Shown here: positions 43,758-52,178 of the stretch, piece by piece | Position numbering within the stretch: position 1 is the stretch's first letter | Layout of the letters: the number at the start of each line of letters is the position of its first letter | Source: CALBPI01 sp039027435 | GTDB taxonomy: Bacteria; Pseudomonadota; Gammaproteobacteria; Steroidobacterales; Woeseiaceae | Assembly: GCA_039027435.1 (NCBI GenBank) | Contig: JBCCKF010000011.1 | Location: forward strand, 62,001 to 126,000 | Length of the DNA: 64,000 nt | Reading direction: 5' to 3' | The notes under the pieces: generated by a model | The model's database searches: none | What the model was told of the DNA's origin: nothing | What the model saw: only the letters and a program-made list of their open reading frames with translations | Program-made: the position numbers and the translations under genes

Positions 43758-45527
43758 CTAGAACGTGTATCTCAATTGTACGGTAGTGGTACGACCAAGC
43801 TGATTGAAACCTGCTGCCGTTTCGAACTGCTTGTCCGTCACATTATCCACTCGTGCGGTTAACGCAAGATCGTCGGTCAACGCGAAGCGACCCGAGATGC
43901 TGGCGATGCCGTAGCCAGCCAATCGAACACCACCGAAATCGCGGCGCGCGTCATCAGATCGCCACGAGAGATCAACACTGTGTTCTCCGAAGCGCCGGCT
44001 GATGCGTGCGCTGCTTGTCACGCGCGCGCGGCGCAGCAGGCGTGTACCGGTTTCTGCGTTGCGGGCATCCTGATGCGTGACGCCGACCTCTACCTGCCAG
44101 CGATCGTTGACCCAACGCGCGTCCGCGCTGACGCCTTCAATCGTTGCTTCGGCGATATTGAACAACTGGAACGTCGCAAAATCGAACTCAATGAGGTCAT
44201 CGATTTCGTTACGAAAAGCCTCGACGCTGATGCGCAGTCCATTGTCCAGGCTATAGATACCGCGCAGCTGGTACTGCGTGGAGGTTTCCGCGTCAAGGTC
44301 CTGGTTTCCGCCGAAGCCGAACCGGTCGGTCGTGTCCGGCGCACGGAAAGCGCGACCGGCATCCAGCTGGACGGTAAATCTGTCCGTGACGTTGTATCCC
44401 GCGCCTGCGTTCCACGTCAGCTCATTGCCGAACGCCTCGTGGTCAGAAAGGCGAATGCCAACCAGTGCCTGAAAGCGATCATTCCGGTATTGGTCCTGCA
44501 CGTAAGCCGCCCGAATGTCGACGTCCTCATCGAACCCGAGTCCGAAGGAGAGTGCTTCGCCCGTTTCTTGCGCTAGGTACGCGCCCGCCACGACCTGGTG
44601 ATTGGCGTTGACCTGAACGGTGTTTTGCCAGTCGATGCTGAGTCGGGTGCTTTCCACAAAATCAGGGCTCTCCACCTGCTGCAGGTCGTCGACCAGTCGC
44701 CCGATAATGACTTCGGTCGTCCACTGATCGGAAATGGTCTTGTTCCATCCCAGTGTCGTGACCTGGTTTTCAAACTCCTGCGTCACCGGGGACAAGAAAA
44801 AGTCGCTGTACTCCGCATCGCCACTGGCCTGCCAATGGGTTGCGATTAATTGTCCACCAGCAACTGGAGTGGACAAGGAAAGCCTGGCACTCAGGTTTTC
44901 GAAACCGCGGTCTGTATCGTCGGTGCTGCGCGTCGGAATACCGCCCGTGCGCAGTTGATCGATACCGGCGCGGAACACTGTGTCTCCGCGACGCACGCCC
45001 CATTGGGCGCTTGCACGCTCTGTGTTGTTCGTTCCGCCGCCGATGCTCACCGCCCGCTCGGGCGTTGCAGCGGTTGTGATGATATTGATCACGCCGCCGA
45101 TCGCGTCGCTGCCATAGAGCGATGATCTAGGCCCGGTGACGATCTCAATTCTGTCGATTTGTTCGGGCGTGATGTTCTGAATGGCTGGTACGCCGATCGT
45201 TGCTGGATTCGATCGTACGCCATCAATCAACACGAGCGTGTGGTTGCTCTCAGCACCGCGCATGAATATCGATGTCTGCTGTCCGGGCCCGCCGGTACGG
45301 GCGATATCGATGCCGGCAAAGTAACGTAGCAGCTCGATACTATCGGTTGCGCCGCTTCGAAGGATATCGTCGCGTGTGATGACCCGAACATTCGCCATCG
45401 CGTCATTCAGATCGGTTTCAGTGCGCGTTGCTGTGGTGACAACCAGATCGTCAAGCTGAAGTGGTGTGTCCTGCGCGACAGCGCCTACCGCGGCCAGCAC
45501 GCCGCTAATCAGAAAAGCAGTTCTCAT
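43758..45527 (-). CDS. btuB: TonB-dependent vitamin B12 receptor BtuB
   Basis: 589 residues from ATG 45527 with a signal peptide (MRTAFLISGVLAAVGAVA). A TonB box (LDDLVVTTATR) follows, then the plug domain with VRVITRDDILRSGATDSIEL, RGAESNHTLVLIDGVR and GPRSSLYGSDAIGGVINI, then a 22-strand barrel ending in phenylalanine (TVQLRYTF). B12 specificity is supported by the cobalamin riboswitch upstream and the adenosyltransferase downstream. Confidence 0.94.
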   Translation of the reverse strand: MRTAFLISGVLAAVGAVAQDTPLQLDDLVVTTATRTETDLNDAMANVRVITRDDILRSGATDSIELLRYFAGIDIARTGGPGQQTSIFMRGAESNHTLVLIDGVRSNPATIGVPAIQNITPEQIDRIEIVTGPRSSLYGSDAIGGVINIITTAATPERAVSIGGGTNNTERASAQWGVRRGDTVFRAGIDQLRTGGIPTRSTDDTDRGFENLSARLSLSTPVAGGQLIATHWQASGDAEYSDFFLSPVTQEFENQVTTLGWNKTISDQWTTEVIIGRLVDDLQQVESPDFVESTRLSIDWQNTVQVNANHQVVAGAYLAQETGEALSFGLGFDEDVDIRAAYVQDQYRNDRFQALVGIRLSDHEAFGNELTWNAGAGYNVTDRFTVQLDAGRAFRAPDTTDRFGFGGNQDLDAETSTQYQLRGIYSLDNGLRISVEAFRNEIDDLIEFDFATFQLFNIAEATIEGVSADARWVNDRWQVEVGVTHQDARNAETGTRLLRRARVTSSARISRRFGEHSVDLSWRSDDARRDFGGVRLAGYGIASISGRFALTDDLALTARVDNVTDKQFETAAGFNQLGRTTTVQLRYTF

Positions 45528-45664
45528 TGTGTTTCCCCTCGGTACCCACCCGTACCAATTGATTGCAAAACCCGAAAAGCGAATTGAGGAAACGCGCAAG
45601 CATGAACGGACGATCAGTCCGCTACACCTCGGCCGATGCCCTCCGCATCTTCGGCATAGTGCTG
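45528..45664 (-). promoter_or_regulatory. Expression platform between cobalamin riboswitch and btuB
   Basis: A gene-free stretch of about 140 nt between the B12 box and the btuB ATG. It holds two short hairpins (plus-strand view): GATGC-CCTCC-GCATC at 45635-45649 and CGGAC-GATCA-GTCCG at 45607-45621. Neither has a U-run, which favours translational rather than termination control, but the pairing was not computed. Confidence 0.5.
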
Positions 45665-45885
45665 TGGCCGGTCTCCGGACTGACGAGTGGCTAGGCCTGC
45701 TGTGATGCCTTCCCCCGACGCGGCCGGAGTGGCTGGTGCCTTGCGCACCTGATCACAACTTTTACTCGATCACCGTTGCGGGGGCAGTGCCGGACTCGCA
45801 CCAAAGTGCTCACCGGCTTCCCGTTCATCCCGACGTTGTCGGGGTTCACCACAGCGGCACGAAGACTAGGTGCTCTGACTCATCA
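45665..45885 (-). promoter_or_regulatory. Cobalamin (B12) riboswitch
   Basis: Reading the minus strand, the conserved core appears in order: GGGAAGCCGGTG, then AGTCCGGCACTGCCCCCGC followed by AACGGTGA, AGCCACT..GGGGGAAGGC, and the closing B12 box AGTCCGGAGACCGGCC near 45668-45683. This is the AdoCbl-class aptamer found upstream of btuB. Ligand binding would repress the btuB-pduO operon. Ends are approximate, with the 5' boundary inferred from the first paired arm. Confidence 0.93.
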
Positions 45886-45956
45886 CTGTCAAGAAACGCG
45901 ACCGCCGTTCGACCATTCGCTGCGGTACACTGGTGTTTTGATGAAGGTGTAGGCAC

Positions 45957-46745
45957 GTGGATCAGGAAGCCAGCGCGTTTCTTGCAACAGCACTCGAGGC
46001 GGCGAAGTCTGCGGCAGATGTCATTCGAGCCGGCTACCAGGGTCGATTTACGGTCGAGACCAAGTCGGACCTGACACCCGTCACCGACATCGATGTTGCG
46101 GCCGAACAGGCGATAGCCGCCGTCATTCAGTCGCGCTTTCCTGATCACGGTTTTCTCGGCGAAGAGACCGGCGAGAGTGCAAGCGATACCGAATTTCTCT
46201 GGTTAGTCGATCCGATCGATGGCACCAAGGCATTTGTCCGTGGCTACCCATTTTTCTCTACCCAGATCGCACTAATGCGCGATGGCGAGCTCGTGCTTGG
46301 AGTCTCCAGTGCGCCGATACAGGGCGATCTTGCCTATGCCGAGATCGATGGTGGCGCTTGGCTCAATGGCGAGCCGCTGCAAGTAAGCGATATCTCGCTC
46401 CTTGAGGAGGCGGCGATATCGCTTGGCAACGTGCACACACTGGCGAGCGGTCCCGGTTGGGCGGCACTGGGTGATGTTGTGGCTCGATGCGGCCGGATTC
46501 GTGGCTACGGCGATTTTTTGCACTACCACCTGTTGGCGCAGGGTTGCATCGACGCCGTTATCGAGTCGGATGTGAACATCCTCGATATCGCTGCACTCTC
46601 GGTGATCGTGACCGAAGCTGGTGGGGTGTTTACGGATATTGATGGCGGTCGCATCACACGCGATACCCGCTCTGTATTGGCAGCCAACCCGGCGCTCTAC
46701 GAGAGACTGACCGGAATGTTGCATCCGGTGTTGGCCTCAAGTTGA
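45957..46745 (+). CDS. Inositol monophosphatase-family phosphatase, HisN-like
   Basis: 262 residues from GTG 45957. The metal site motifs are GFLGEETG and LVDPIDGTKAFVRG, with the C-terminal NILDIAALSVIVTEAGGVF. The GYGDFLHYHLLAQG segment resembles histidinol-phosphatases of the IMPase family more than SuhB. It probably hydrolyses histidinol phosphate or a related sugar or inositol phosphate. It is divergent from the riboswitch, and its end overlaps the BtuD-like gene by 9 bp. Confidence 0.85.
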   Translation: MDQEASAFLATALEAAKSAADVIRAGYQGRFTVETKSDLTPVTDIDVAAEQAIAAVIQSRFPDHGFLGEETGESASDTEFLWLVDPIDGTKAFVRGYPFFSTQIALMRDGELVLGVSSAPIQGDLAYAEIDGGAWLNGEPLQVSDISLLEEAAISLGNVHTLASGPGWAALGDVVARCGRIRGYGDFLHYHLLAQGCIDAVIESDVNILDIAALSVIVTEAGGVFTDIDGGRITRDTRSVLAANPALYERLTGMLHPVLASS

Positions 46746-47531
46746 CGGGGATGCAGGCACAAACCAGGGTTCACCACTGACCTCGGTCTGGATCACGTCG
46801 ACGCCAAACAGTTGTGTCACCGTTTCGCGGCAAATCAGTTCGGACGCATTCCCGAGTTCCCAACCGCCTTCTCCATCGAGAATCAGTGCGAGGTCGGCGT
46901 GCCGCCTAGCGATGTTCACATCATGCATGGCACTGATTACGCTGCCGCCTGAGGCTCGATAGGTTTCCAGGGCGCCGAGGATCTGCTGCGACCCCGCAGG
47001 ATCCTGATGGCTGAGCGGTTCATCCACCAACAACAATGGTGTCTGCTGCACCAGAGCTTGCGCTACAGCAACGCGCTGACGCTCGCCACCGGAGAGTGTG
47101 GTGACGTCGCGACCGGCGAGCGTGTCGAGCCCAAGGCTTGAAAGCGCGCCCGTTACCAATTCCCGATCGGTGGTATTGGGGCTACGCCAGGGTCCATGGT
47201 GTGGATAGCGCGCGAGCAACAGGTGGTTGTAGACATCATTACCGAACGCATCGTCCTGGTGTTGCGTTACTATGGTCACAAGCTTCGCGCGCGAGGCCGC
47301 GTCGACGGTATCCGCGGGCTGGCCACACCATCGGATGCGCGTCGCGTCAGTCGGTTCGAGTCCACAAAGGGTGCGCAGCGTGCGCGTCTTCCCAGCGCCG
47401 TTACGACCGAGCACAACAAGCCATTGGCCGGGCTCCAGCGTGATTGACAATTCACAAACGAGCACCCTGTCCGCCACTGTCACGTTGATGCCGTGGCTTT
47501 CGAGAACGGGGGTTGTCGACGGATCTGTCAT
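46737..47531 (-). CDS. ABC transporter ATP-binding protein, BtuD/FecE-like
   Basis: 264 residues. Walker A is LGRNGAGKTRTLRTLCGL, the signature TLSGGERQRVAVAQAL and Walker B PLLLVDEPLSHQDP. The H-loop is ISAMHDVNIARRHADLAL. It resembles ATPases of the B12/siderophore type. With btuF and the BtuC-like permease in this window it probably completes a B12 importer, although it is not adjacent to either. A terminator at 47566-47595 lies 34 bp upstream of its ATG. Confidence 0.87.
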   Translation of the reverse strand: MTDPSTTPVLESHGINVTVADRVLVCELSITLEPGQWLVVLGRNGAGKTRTLRTLCGLEPTDATRIRWCGQPADTVDAASRAKLVTIVTQHQDDAFGNDVYNHLLLARYPHHGPWRSPNTTDRELVTGALSSLGLDTLAGRDVTTLSGGERQRVAVAQALVQQTPLLLVDEPLSHQDPAGSQQILGALETYRASGGSVISAMHDVNIARRHADLALILDGEGGWELGNASELICRETVTQLFGVDVIQTEVSGEPWFVPASPST

Positions 47532-47565
47532 CCGCGCAGCTTAAGCGAAGCGAGACCTTTGACGC

Positions 47566-47595
47566 AGAAAAAATTAACCCCGGCAGAGCCGGGGT
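47566..47595 (-). terminator. Intrinsic terminator of candidate small RNA
   Basis: Reading the minus strand: stem CCCCGGC / GCCGGGG with loop TCT, extendable by one or two pairs, followed by TTAATTTTTT. It lies 34 bp upstream of the BtuD-like ATG, so it can end the small RNA or attenuate the ATPase gene. Confidence 0.85.
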
Positions 47596-47760
47596 GAGAG
47601 CCGATTTTTCTTATTGTTATTGACAGTATCTCTGCTTGTACTCACCGACACGTTGGTCGTGTGTTCTTCTTATTCGCCGCTTTCTTATTGGCAGGCTTCC
47701 GGACGCGAACGTGGCGGTCCCCCTGATTGTTTGACGCGCAGCACTGTCTGTTGCTTGGGC
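47567..47760 (-). ncRNA. Candidate sigma-54-dependent small RNA with AAnAAnAA motifs (CrcZ/CrcY-like)
   Basis: About 190 nt between a -24/-12 promoter and a strong terminator. Reading the minus strand, A-rich motifs of the form AAnAAnAA occur at 47690-47681 (AATAAGAAA), 47674-47664 (AATAAGAAGAA) and 47622-47603 (AATAACAATAAGAAAAA). In pseudomonads, sigma-54-driven RNAs with such motifs (CrcZ, CrcY) bind Hfq/Crc and relieve carbon catabolite repression. A 73-codon frame crosses the region but begins upstream of the promoter and looks non-coding. Assignment rests on architecture alone. It could instead be a leader of the BtuD-like gene. Confidence 0.55.
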
Positions 47761-47771
47761 ACTTACGCTTA

Positions 47772-47787
47772 AGCAAGCCATGTGCCA
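47772..47787 (-). promoter_or_regulatory. Sigma-54 (-24/-12) promoter
   Basis: Reading the minus strand: TGGCAC-ATGGC-TTGCT, matching the consensus TGGCAC-N5-TTGCW exactly, with GG and GC separated by 10 nt. Transcription should begin near 47760. The 95 bp upstream to 47882 is AT-rich and could bind an enhancer protein; no clear activator palindrome was identified. Confidence 0.75.
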
Positions 47788-47882
47788 TTTACATGTTTCT
47801 TCATTAAATACAATAAGATATAGTAGGCGGGTTAACAAAATACTGGCAGCGTTGTCATCGGTTTGTAAGATTCCCCGACAGT

Positions 47883-49676
47883 CTATGGATCCAACAGCCC
47901 GCCTACGCTCTTGAACACGCCTTCGTCGACAATAGCGACGGGCGAAAGCAATACCGACAGATCTTCAAGCGGGTTGCCTTCGACCAACACCAGATCGGCG
48001 ATATGACCTTTCTCGACTAGCCCGCGATCAGTAAAACCCAGCAATGTTGCAGGTCTCCAGGTCGCGCTGGCCAGCGCCTCAACGGGCGATACACCCAACT
48101 CACTCAATGCGATCAAATTCGAATGCAGACCCAGCGGCGCGCGCATGGCGCTGCCTTTCGAACCTGTGATGATCCTGGAATGCAGTGAGGGTGGCAGCAA
48201 GATCGGATCTGCCGCGGGTGCCTGTGGATTTGCGCCCATGTAGATCCGGCTCGCACTCAATTGCGCCCAGGCGTCGCTACCAGGTTCGAGAACGCCCGCG
48301 GTGTTCACACGCAGGTTGGCCGAAGACGCCAGTATCAGGTCTTCGTGATGACTGGCGCTTCGGATATCCGTTTCAAGCAAGTGCACGCCGCTCAGCAGGT
48401 CAGGCAGGACCCTGTCGCTAACGATCATTGCGTTTGGCGATACCGACTCTATAAACGCGGAACGCAGGTCACGCTCGAGCTCGGCAGGCACGGCCACTCG
48501 GTCCGGTGCAATCGAGCTTGACGCGATGCCGCCGGCAAGCTGTTGGCGGGTCGGCTCGTCCGTGAGGTCGATATCCATAAGGCGCGGCAAGACCGTTGTG
48601 CCATCGAGGTCGATAATTGTCTCGTCGGGCCAGGGTCGGCGTGGAACGATAGCGGCGATCCGGCCCGAGTCGATCAGAAGGTCTTGTCGTTCGAGGCGTC
48701 GATTGCCTATGAGGTCGAGTACATACCCGACGCGTAACACGAACCGAGGGCCGGTTGTGTCCAAGGCCGGCTGAACCGGTAATGGCTTTGCTCTGGCGAC
48801 CGACAGCCACCCGGTCAGCGGCACATTGGTCTCACCCGGTGTTGCGAAAGTCTGCAAAGAAACGCGACCCTCGTTGGTCAGAAAATAGTGATCTCGATCT
48901 TTCCAGGTTAATGACTGTGGCGAGGTCTTCGGTGTGTCCGGCACAACTTTGGTGATCGGCGATTCAGTGGGCAGGAGCATTTCAAGACGCGCTTGCCCGT
49001 CTTGCTCCATCGCCCAGTAGGTGAGGAGTGGGCCTTGCGGTCGGGCACTGGGATAGCGAATGGCGGAGCGGCTCTGCAACAGAGTAAACGGTCTGCCTCG
49101 ACCATACCGTTGACGCAATTCATAACGGTCGGGAAGCGTCTGAACGTAGAGCAGGGCCCGACCGTCCGCGCTGAATGTGGGATCGCGGGCGTAGCCAGGT
49201 TCTACTGTCAGGCGTTGAACCAGTCCGTCGAGGATCGAGATCTTCCAAAGCTGCCAACTGCCGGATCGGTCGGAGGCGAACACTATCGCAGCCTCTTCCG
49301 GGTGCCAGACTGGATCGTCGTCCCGCCAAGAGCCATTGGAGATGCGTCGAATTTCGCCGTCGCGCGTGTCGATCAACCAGAGGTTTTGTATGTTGCTCCG
49401 CGGACCGCCGACGGCGACAACGAAACGTCCGTCCCTGGAAACTCGCGGTTTGCTCAGCGTCAGGCTGCTGTCTGTGAGCGGCGAAGCGGTCCCGCCATCA
49501 GCGGCGACCGACCAAACTCGGCCTGCGAAGCCAGCGTATAACCTGTCCTGTTCGGGCAGAAAGCTGACCGATAAATCCGGACCGCCCGTCAGCATCAACT
49601 CCTCCGCAGATGCGGTACCGAGTGAAGCTAACGCGAGCAGAATCCAGCAGATCAGGCTATTGCGACTGCTCGGCAT
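47883..49676 (-). CDS. Secreted beta-propeller protein with degenerate amidohydrolase domain
   Basis: 597 residues with a signal peptide (ending near TASAEE). Residues about 30-310 form TolB/WD40-like propeller repeats (FLPEQDRLYAGF, DDDPVWHPEEAAIVFASDRS, RDPTFSADGRALLYVQ). Residues about 315-597 resemble an amidohydrolase, with VGYVLDLIGNRRLERQDLLI and GLVEKGHIADLVLVEGNPLE. The metal-binding HxH position reads LPRLMDIDL (residues 363-371) and the usual catalytic Asp is Lys507 (TGSKGS). The barrel is also shortened, so it is probably not a hydrolase. Overlaps the CPxCG gene by 20 bp. Confidence 0.75.
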   Translation of the reverse strand: MPSSRNSLICWILLALASLGTASAEELMLTGGPDLSVSFLPEQDRLYAGFAGRVWSVAADGGTASPLTDSSLTLSKPRVSRDGRFVVAVGGPRSNIQNLWLIDTRDGEIRRISNGSWRDDDPVWHPEEAAIVFASDRSGSWQLWKISILDGLVQRLTVEPGYARDPTFSADGRALLYVQTLPDRYELRQRYGRGRPFTLLQSRSAIRYPSARPQGPLLTYWAMEQDGQARLEMLLPTESPITKVVPDTPKTSPQSLTWKDRDHYFLTNEGRVSLQTFATPGETNVPLTGWLSVARAKPLPVQPALDTTGPRFVLRVGYVLDLIGNRRLERQDLLIDSGRIAAIVPRRPWPDETIIDLDGTTVLPRLMDIDLTDEPTRQQLAGGIASSSIAPDRVAVPAELERDLRSAFIESVSPNAMIVSDRVLPDLLSGVHLLETDIRSASHHEDLILASSANLRVNTAGVLEPGSDAWAQLSASRIYMGANPQAPAADPILLPPSLHSRIITGSKGSAMRAPLGLHSNLIALSELGVSPVEALASATWRPATLLGFTDRGLVEKGHIADLVLVEGNPLEDLSVLLSPVAIVDEGVFKSVGGLLDP

Positions 49677-49848
49677 GTAGCGAAATCACTTCGTCACCGT
49701 CGACAGATACGGAGATTTGAATAGGGCGGCAGCACACGAAGCAGTCTTCGATGTACTGTTGGTCACCCGCGGACGTGTCTACGAACAAATCGATAGTCTC
49801 GCCGCAGAAAGGGCAGCCGGCCGTGCATTCGGCAAGCAGTCCGCTCAT
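49657..49848 (-). CDS. CPxCG motif cysteine-rich protein
   Basis: 63 residues. The pairs CPFCG and CFVCCRP form a likely zinc ribbon, followed by ISVSVDGDEVISLHAEQSQ. It matches the short 'CPXCG motif-containing cysteine-rich protein' family of unknown role. Its ATG overlaps the pdxH stop (4 bp), and its 3' end overlaps the propeller protein gene, so the three are probably one transcript. Confidence 0.85.
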   Translation of the reverse strand: MSGLLAECTAGCPFCGETIDLFVDTSAGDQQYIEDCFVCCRPIQISVSVDGDEVISLHAEQSQ

Positions 49849-50492
49849 GGCTGCAACCGCTCACCGGTCCAGTTGCCAGGCGCGTCACCGTCGCGAGCGA
49901 CTCGCGTATAGCGCGCACGGTCGTGCACACGGCCACTACCTTCAACCCAGAGCTCGCAGGTGTTTGCCGTGATGCGGTAGCCGCCCCAGTGCGGCGGGCG
50001 AGGAATCGTGTCCTCATGTTCGTGCGTTGCGTTGCGCGCTTCGAACTGTGAGAGCAACGCATCTCGGCTTGAGATAGTCTGGCTTTGGTCACTCGCCCAG
50101 GCGCCCATCTGGCTCAGCCTCGGCCGCGTTGCGAAGTAGCGATCATTGGTTTCGTCGTCGAGCGGCTCAGCTCGACCCTCGATGCGAACCTGGCGGCCCT
50201 GATGATCCCAATGGAATACCACCGCCACGTTGGGATTTTCGCTAAGCGCAGCGCCTTTTCGTGAGGTGTAGTTGGTATAGAAATCGAGCGTGCCAGCTAC
50301 CGAATCGAAGCCTTTGCACAACACAATACGTGCCGTCAGTGTGCCGTCGGCGTCAAGAGTGGCTATAGTCATCGCATTAGGGTTTGGCTGGTTTGCGGCT
50401 TGCGTCGCTTCATCCATCCAGCGCGCGACTACGGCCATGGGGTTCTCGGGTAGCGAGTCGGGCAGAAAGTCTGCCGCCACCTGATCGGTCAT
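49845..50492 (-). CDS. pdxH: Pyridoxamine 5'-phosphate oxidase
   Basis: 215 residues. The FMN-binding split barrel is shown by NAMTIATLDADGTLTARIVL, FYTNYTSRKGAALSENPNVA and RQVRIEGRAEPLDDE. The C-terminal dimerisation part is WGGYRITANTCELWVEG followed by a terminal GERLQP. It oxidises pyridoxine or pyridoxamine phosphate to PLP. Fifteen bp separate it from the upstream transferase gene. Confidence 0.95.
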   Translation of the reverse strand: MTDQVAADFLPDSLPENPMAVVARWMDEATQAANQPNPNAMTIATLDADGTLTARIVLCKGFDSVAGTLDFYTNYTSRKGAALSENPNVAVVFHWDHQGRQVRIEGRAEPLDDETNDRYFATRPRLSQMGAWASDQSQTISSRDALLSQFEARNATHEHEDTIPRPPHWGGYRITANTCELWVEGSGRVHDRARYTRVARDGDAPGNWTGERLQP

Positions 50493-50506
50493 CGATGATC
50501 TCCGGT

Positions 50507-52036
50507 TTACGGGTGTGTGTTGGGGCTCGCGATCGTTGTGCCGCCTACCCGACGTGGATCGGCAACGGCAACCGCGCTCAGCGAGCGGCTGTTGGTTTGA
50601 GCGGCGCCCACTCCCCCGAAATACATGCCGGCGGCAGCATGCGCACGCTGCAGTGTGCCTGAGGGCGCCGCTGCACGGACCCCAGGCTCGGTGTGCAGTA
50701 TAGCGGCATACCCTGAAGCATCGGACTCCAGTGCCATTTCAAGATGCCAGCGCGGTGCCGCGATGGCGTCGGTCAGGGACGCACCGCCGACCATAAATGC
50801 GCTGAGGGTCTGCAGCATGGCGCTGGTAATGCGATCTGCACCCGGCGTCCCGATGGCGAGCGTGTCTTGTACGAAGCGTGCTGCCGCGGGCGCCATATTT
50901 GTCGGTAAGGTCGCGCCGGCGGGCGTGGCCGCAAAGCCGCGTCGGTTCAGCTCGATTTCCCCCAGGCAATTGTTCAGCCATAAACCGGTGCCACGAGGGA
51001 TTTCGCCGCAGCCGTATCCTGCCGATGCGGTAATCGCGCAGGCCAATCCGTCGGTGTCAGCAGCTGATGTATGCACGGTGTTTGCGCTGCCAAAACGCGC
51101 TAACTCGTGTTCCAGAGCACCATCGAGGAGTGCGGCACTCGCTGCGGGCAAGTCTTCAGCAAAGTCGATGTGCTCGCGCCGGTAGTGCAGGCATCGATAC
51201 ATGCTCTCGGCCGGATCAATGCCGCTCTCGACCAGCTGCAGCATGGCGCCGAGAACGCTGCCACCAATCGACGGTGGCGGCGGCAGGGCGAGCGTCCACT
51301 CGCCGAGGCGATACTCGCGTGCCCGGTATACGACGGGTGAGAAGGACTCGAGGTCTTGCGGTGTCATGCAACCGCCGTGCGCCTGAATGTGCTGCACGAT
51401 CGCGTGCCCGATGTCACCGTGGTAGAAGCTCGCGACGCCCTCATCAGCAAGCGTCTCAAGAGTGTCTGCGAGTCCTTCGACGACTATGCGTTCGCCGGCC
51501 TGCGCAAGATGTTCGCCGTCGGGGTGCAGGGCCGAGAAGCCAACCTCGCTGCGGCCGAAAATTGCGGTCCCGGAATACTCAAGGTAGTGCCGACACGCTT
51601 TTGGAAGTGGGAATCCCTCTCGACAAATTCGGATGGCTGGGCCGAGACAAGTCCGCCAGGGCAATTGACCGTAGCGCTCGTGCACGAGTGAGAGCGCCGC
51701 AGGTGTGCCCGGGACCGCAACGCTCCCCGCACCGACATGAGTCGTAACGCCGCCGCCATATTCCATGTGTACGGGCACGGGAGCAGGTGGTTTATCAGAC
51801 GGTGCGCCGAGACCGGGAATACGTGCATAGCCGTCGATGCACACAGGATCTGCATCGGGCGCCCACAGCGTGATGTAGGCGCCACCCGCCAGTGCGCATA
51901 CGCCAGGCTCGGTATTGATACTGACAAACGCGGCGGCAACTGCTGCGTCAACGGCATTGCCGCCAAGCTCGATGATCTCTGTAGCCGCATCTGTGGCGAC
52001 GACTGAGCTGCTGGCGACGGCGACTTGCCTGCCCAT
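50507..52036 (-). CDS. Gamma-glutamyltransferase-family protein
   Basis: 509 residues from ATG 52036, which has AAGGAAAC just upstream; an alternative start at 52081 adds 15 residues. NTN-hydrolase features are GNAVDAAVAAAFVSINTEPG near the N-terminus and the presumed self-cleavage site NTVHTSAADTDG, whose Thr at about 320 would be the nucleophile. The second Thr of the usual TTH is Val here. PRGTGLWLNNCLGE and GTPGADRITSAMLQ follow. No signal peptide, unlike periplasmic E. coli Ggt. It may process glutathione or a beta-lactam-like amide. Confidence 0.85.
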   Translation of the reverse strand: MGRQVAVASSSVVATDAATEIIELGGNAVDAAVAAAFVSINTEPGVCALAGGAYITLWAPDADPVCIDGYARIPGLGAPSDKPPAPVPVHMEYGGGVTTHVGAGSVAVPGTPAALSLVHERYGQLPWRTCLGPAIRICREGFPLPKACRHYLEYSGTAIFGRSEVGFSALHPDGEHLAQAGERIVVEGLADTLETLADEGVASFYHGDIGHAIVQHIQAHGGCMTPQDLESFSPVVYRAREYRLGEWTLALPPPPSIGGSVLGAMLQLVESGIDPAESMYRCLHYRREHIDFAEDLPAASAALLDGALEHELARFGSANTVHTSAADTDGLACAITASAGYGCGEIPRGTGLWLNNCLGEIELNRRGFAATPAGATLPTNMAPAAARFVQDTLAIGTPGADRITSAMLQTLSAFMVGGASLTDAIAAPRWHLEMALESDASGYAAILHTEPGVRAAAPSGTLQRAHAAAGMYFGGVGAAQTNSRSLSAVAVADPRRVGGTTIASPNTHP

Positions 52037-52178
52037 GAGTTTCCTTGAATACCTTTCGTGCGCGGATGGTTGCACGCACACTAAATGCTGTCACCTATGC
52101 GCTGCTGCGATTCAGGCGGGGTTCATTGACGCTGAACAACAATGTGTCCGTGTCTCAGGGAAACGACTGGAGGTTCCC

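Noticed and set aside
47617..47838. 73-codon minus-strand ORF
   Set aside because: It begins upstream of the sigma-54 promoter, spans it, has odd composition and lacks a ribosome-binding site; treated as chance within the RNA candidate.
51067..51747. 226-codon plus-strand ORF
   Set aside because: Antisense to the gamma-glutamyltransferase coding region, Arg/Cys-rich low-quality composition, a typical shadow frame.
51915..52178. N-terminal extension of the His/Arg-rich protein
   Set aside because: Overlaps the gamma-glutamyltransferase start antisense; the ATG at 52179 has a Shine-Dalgarno and a signal peptide.
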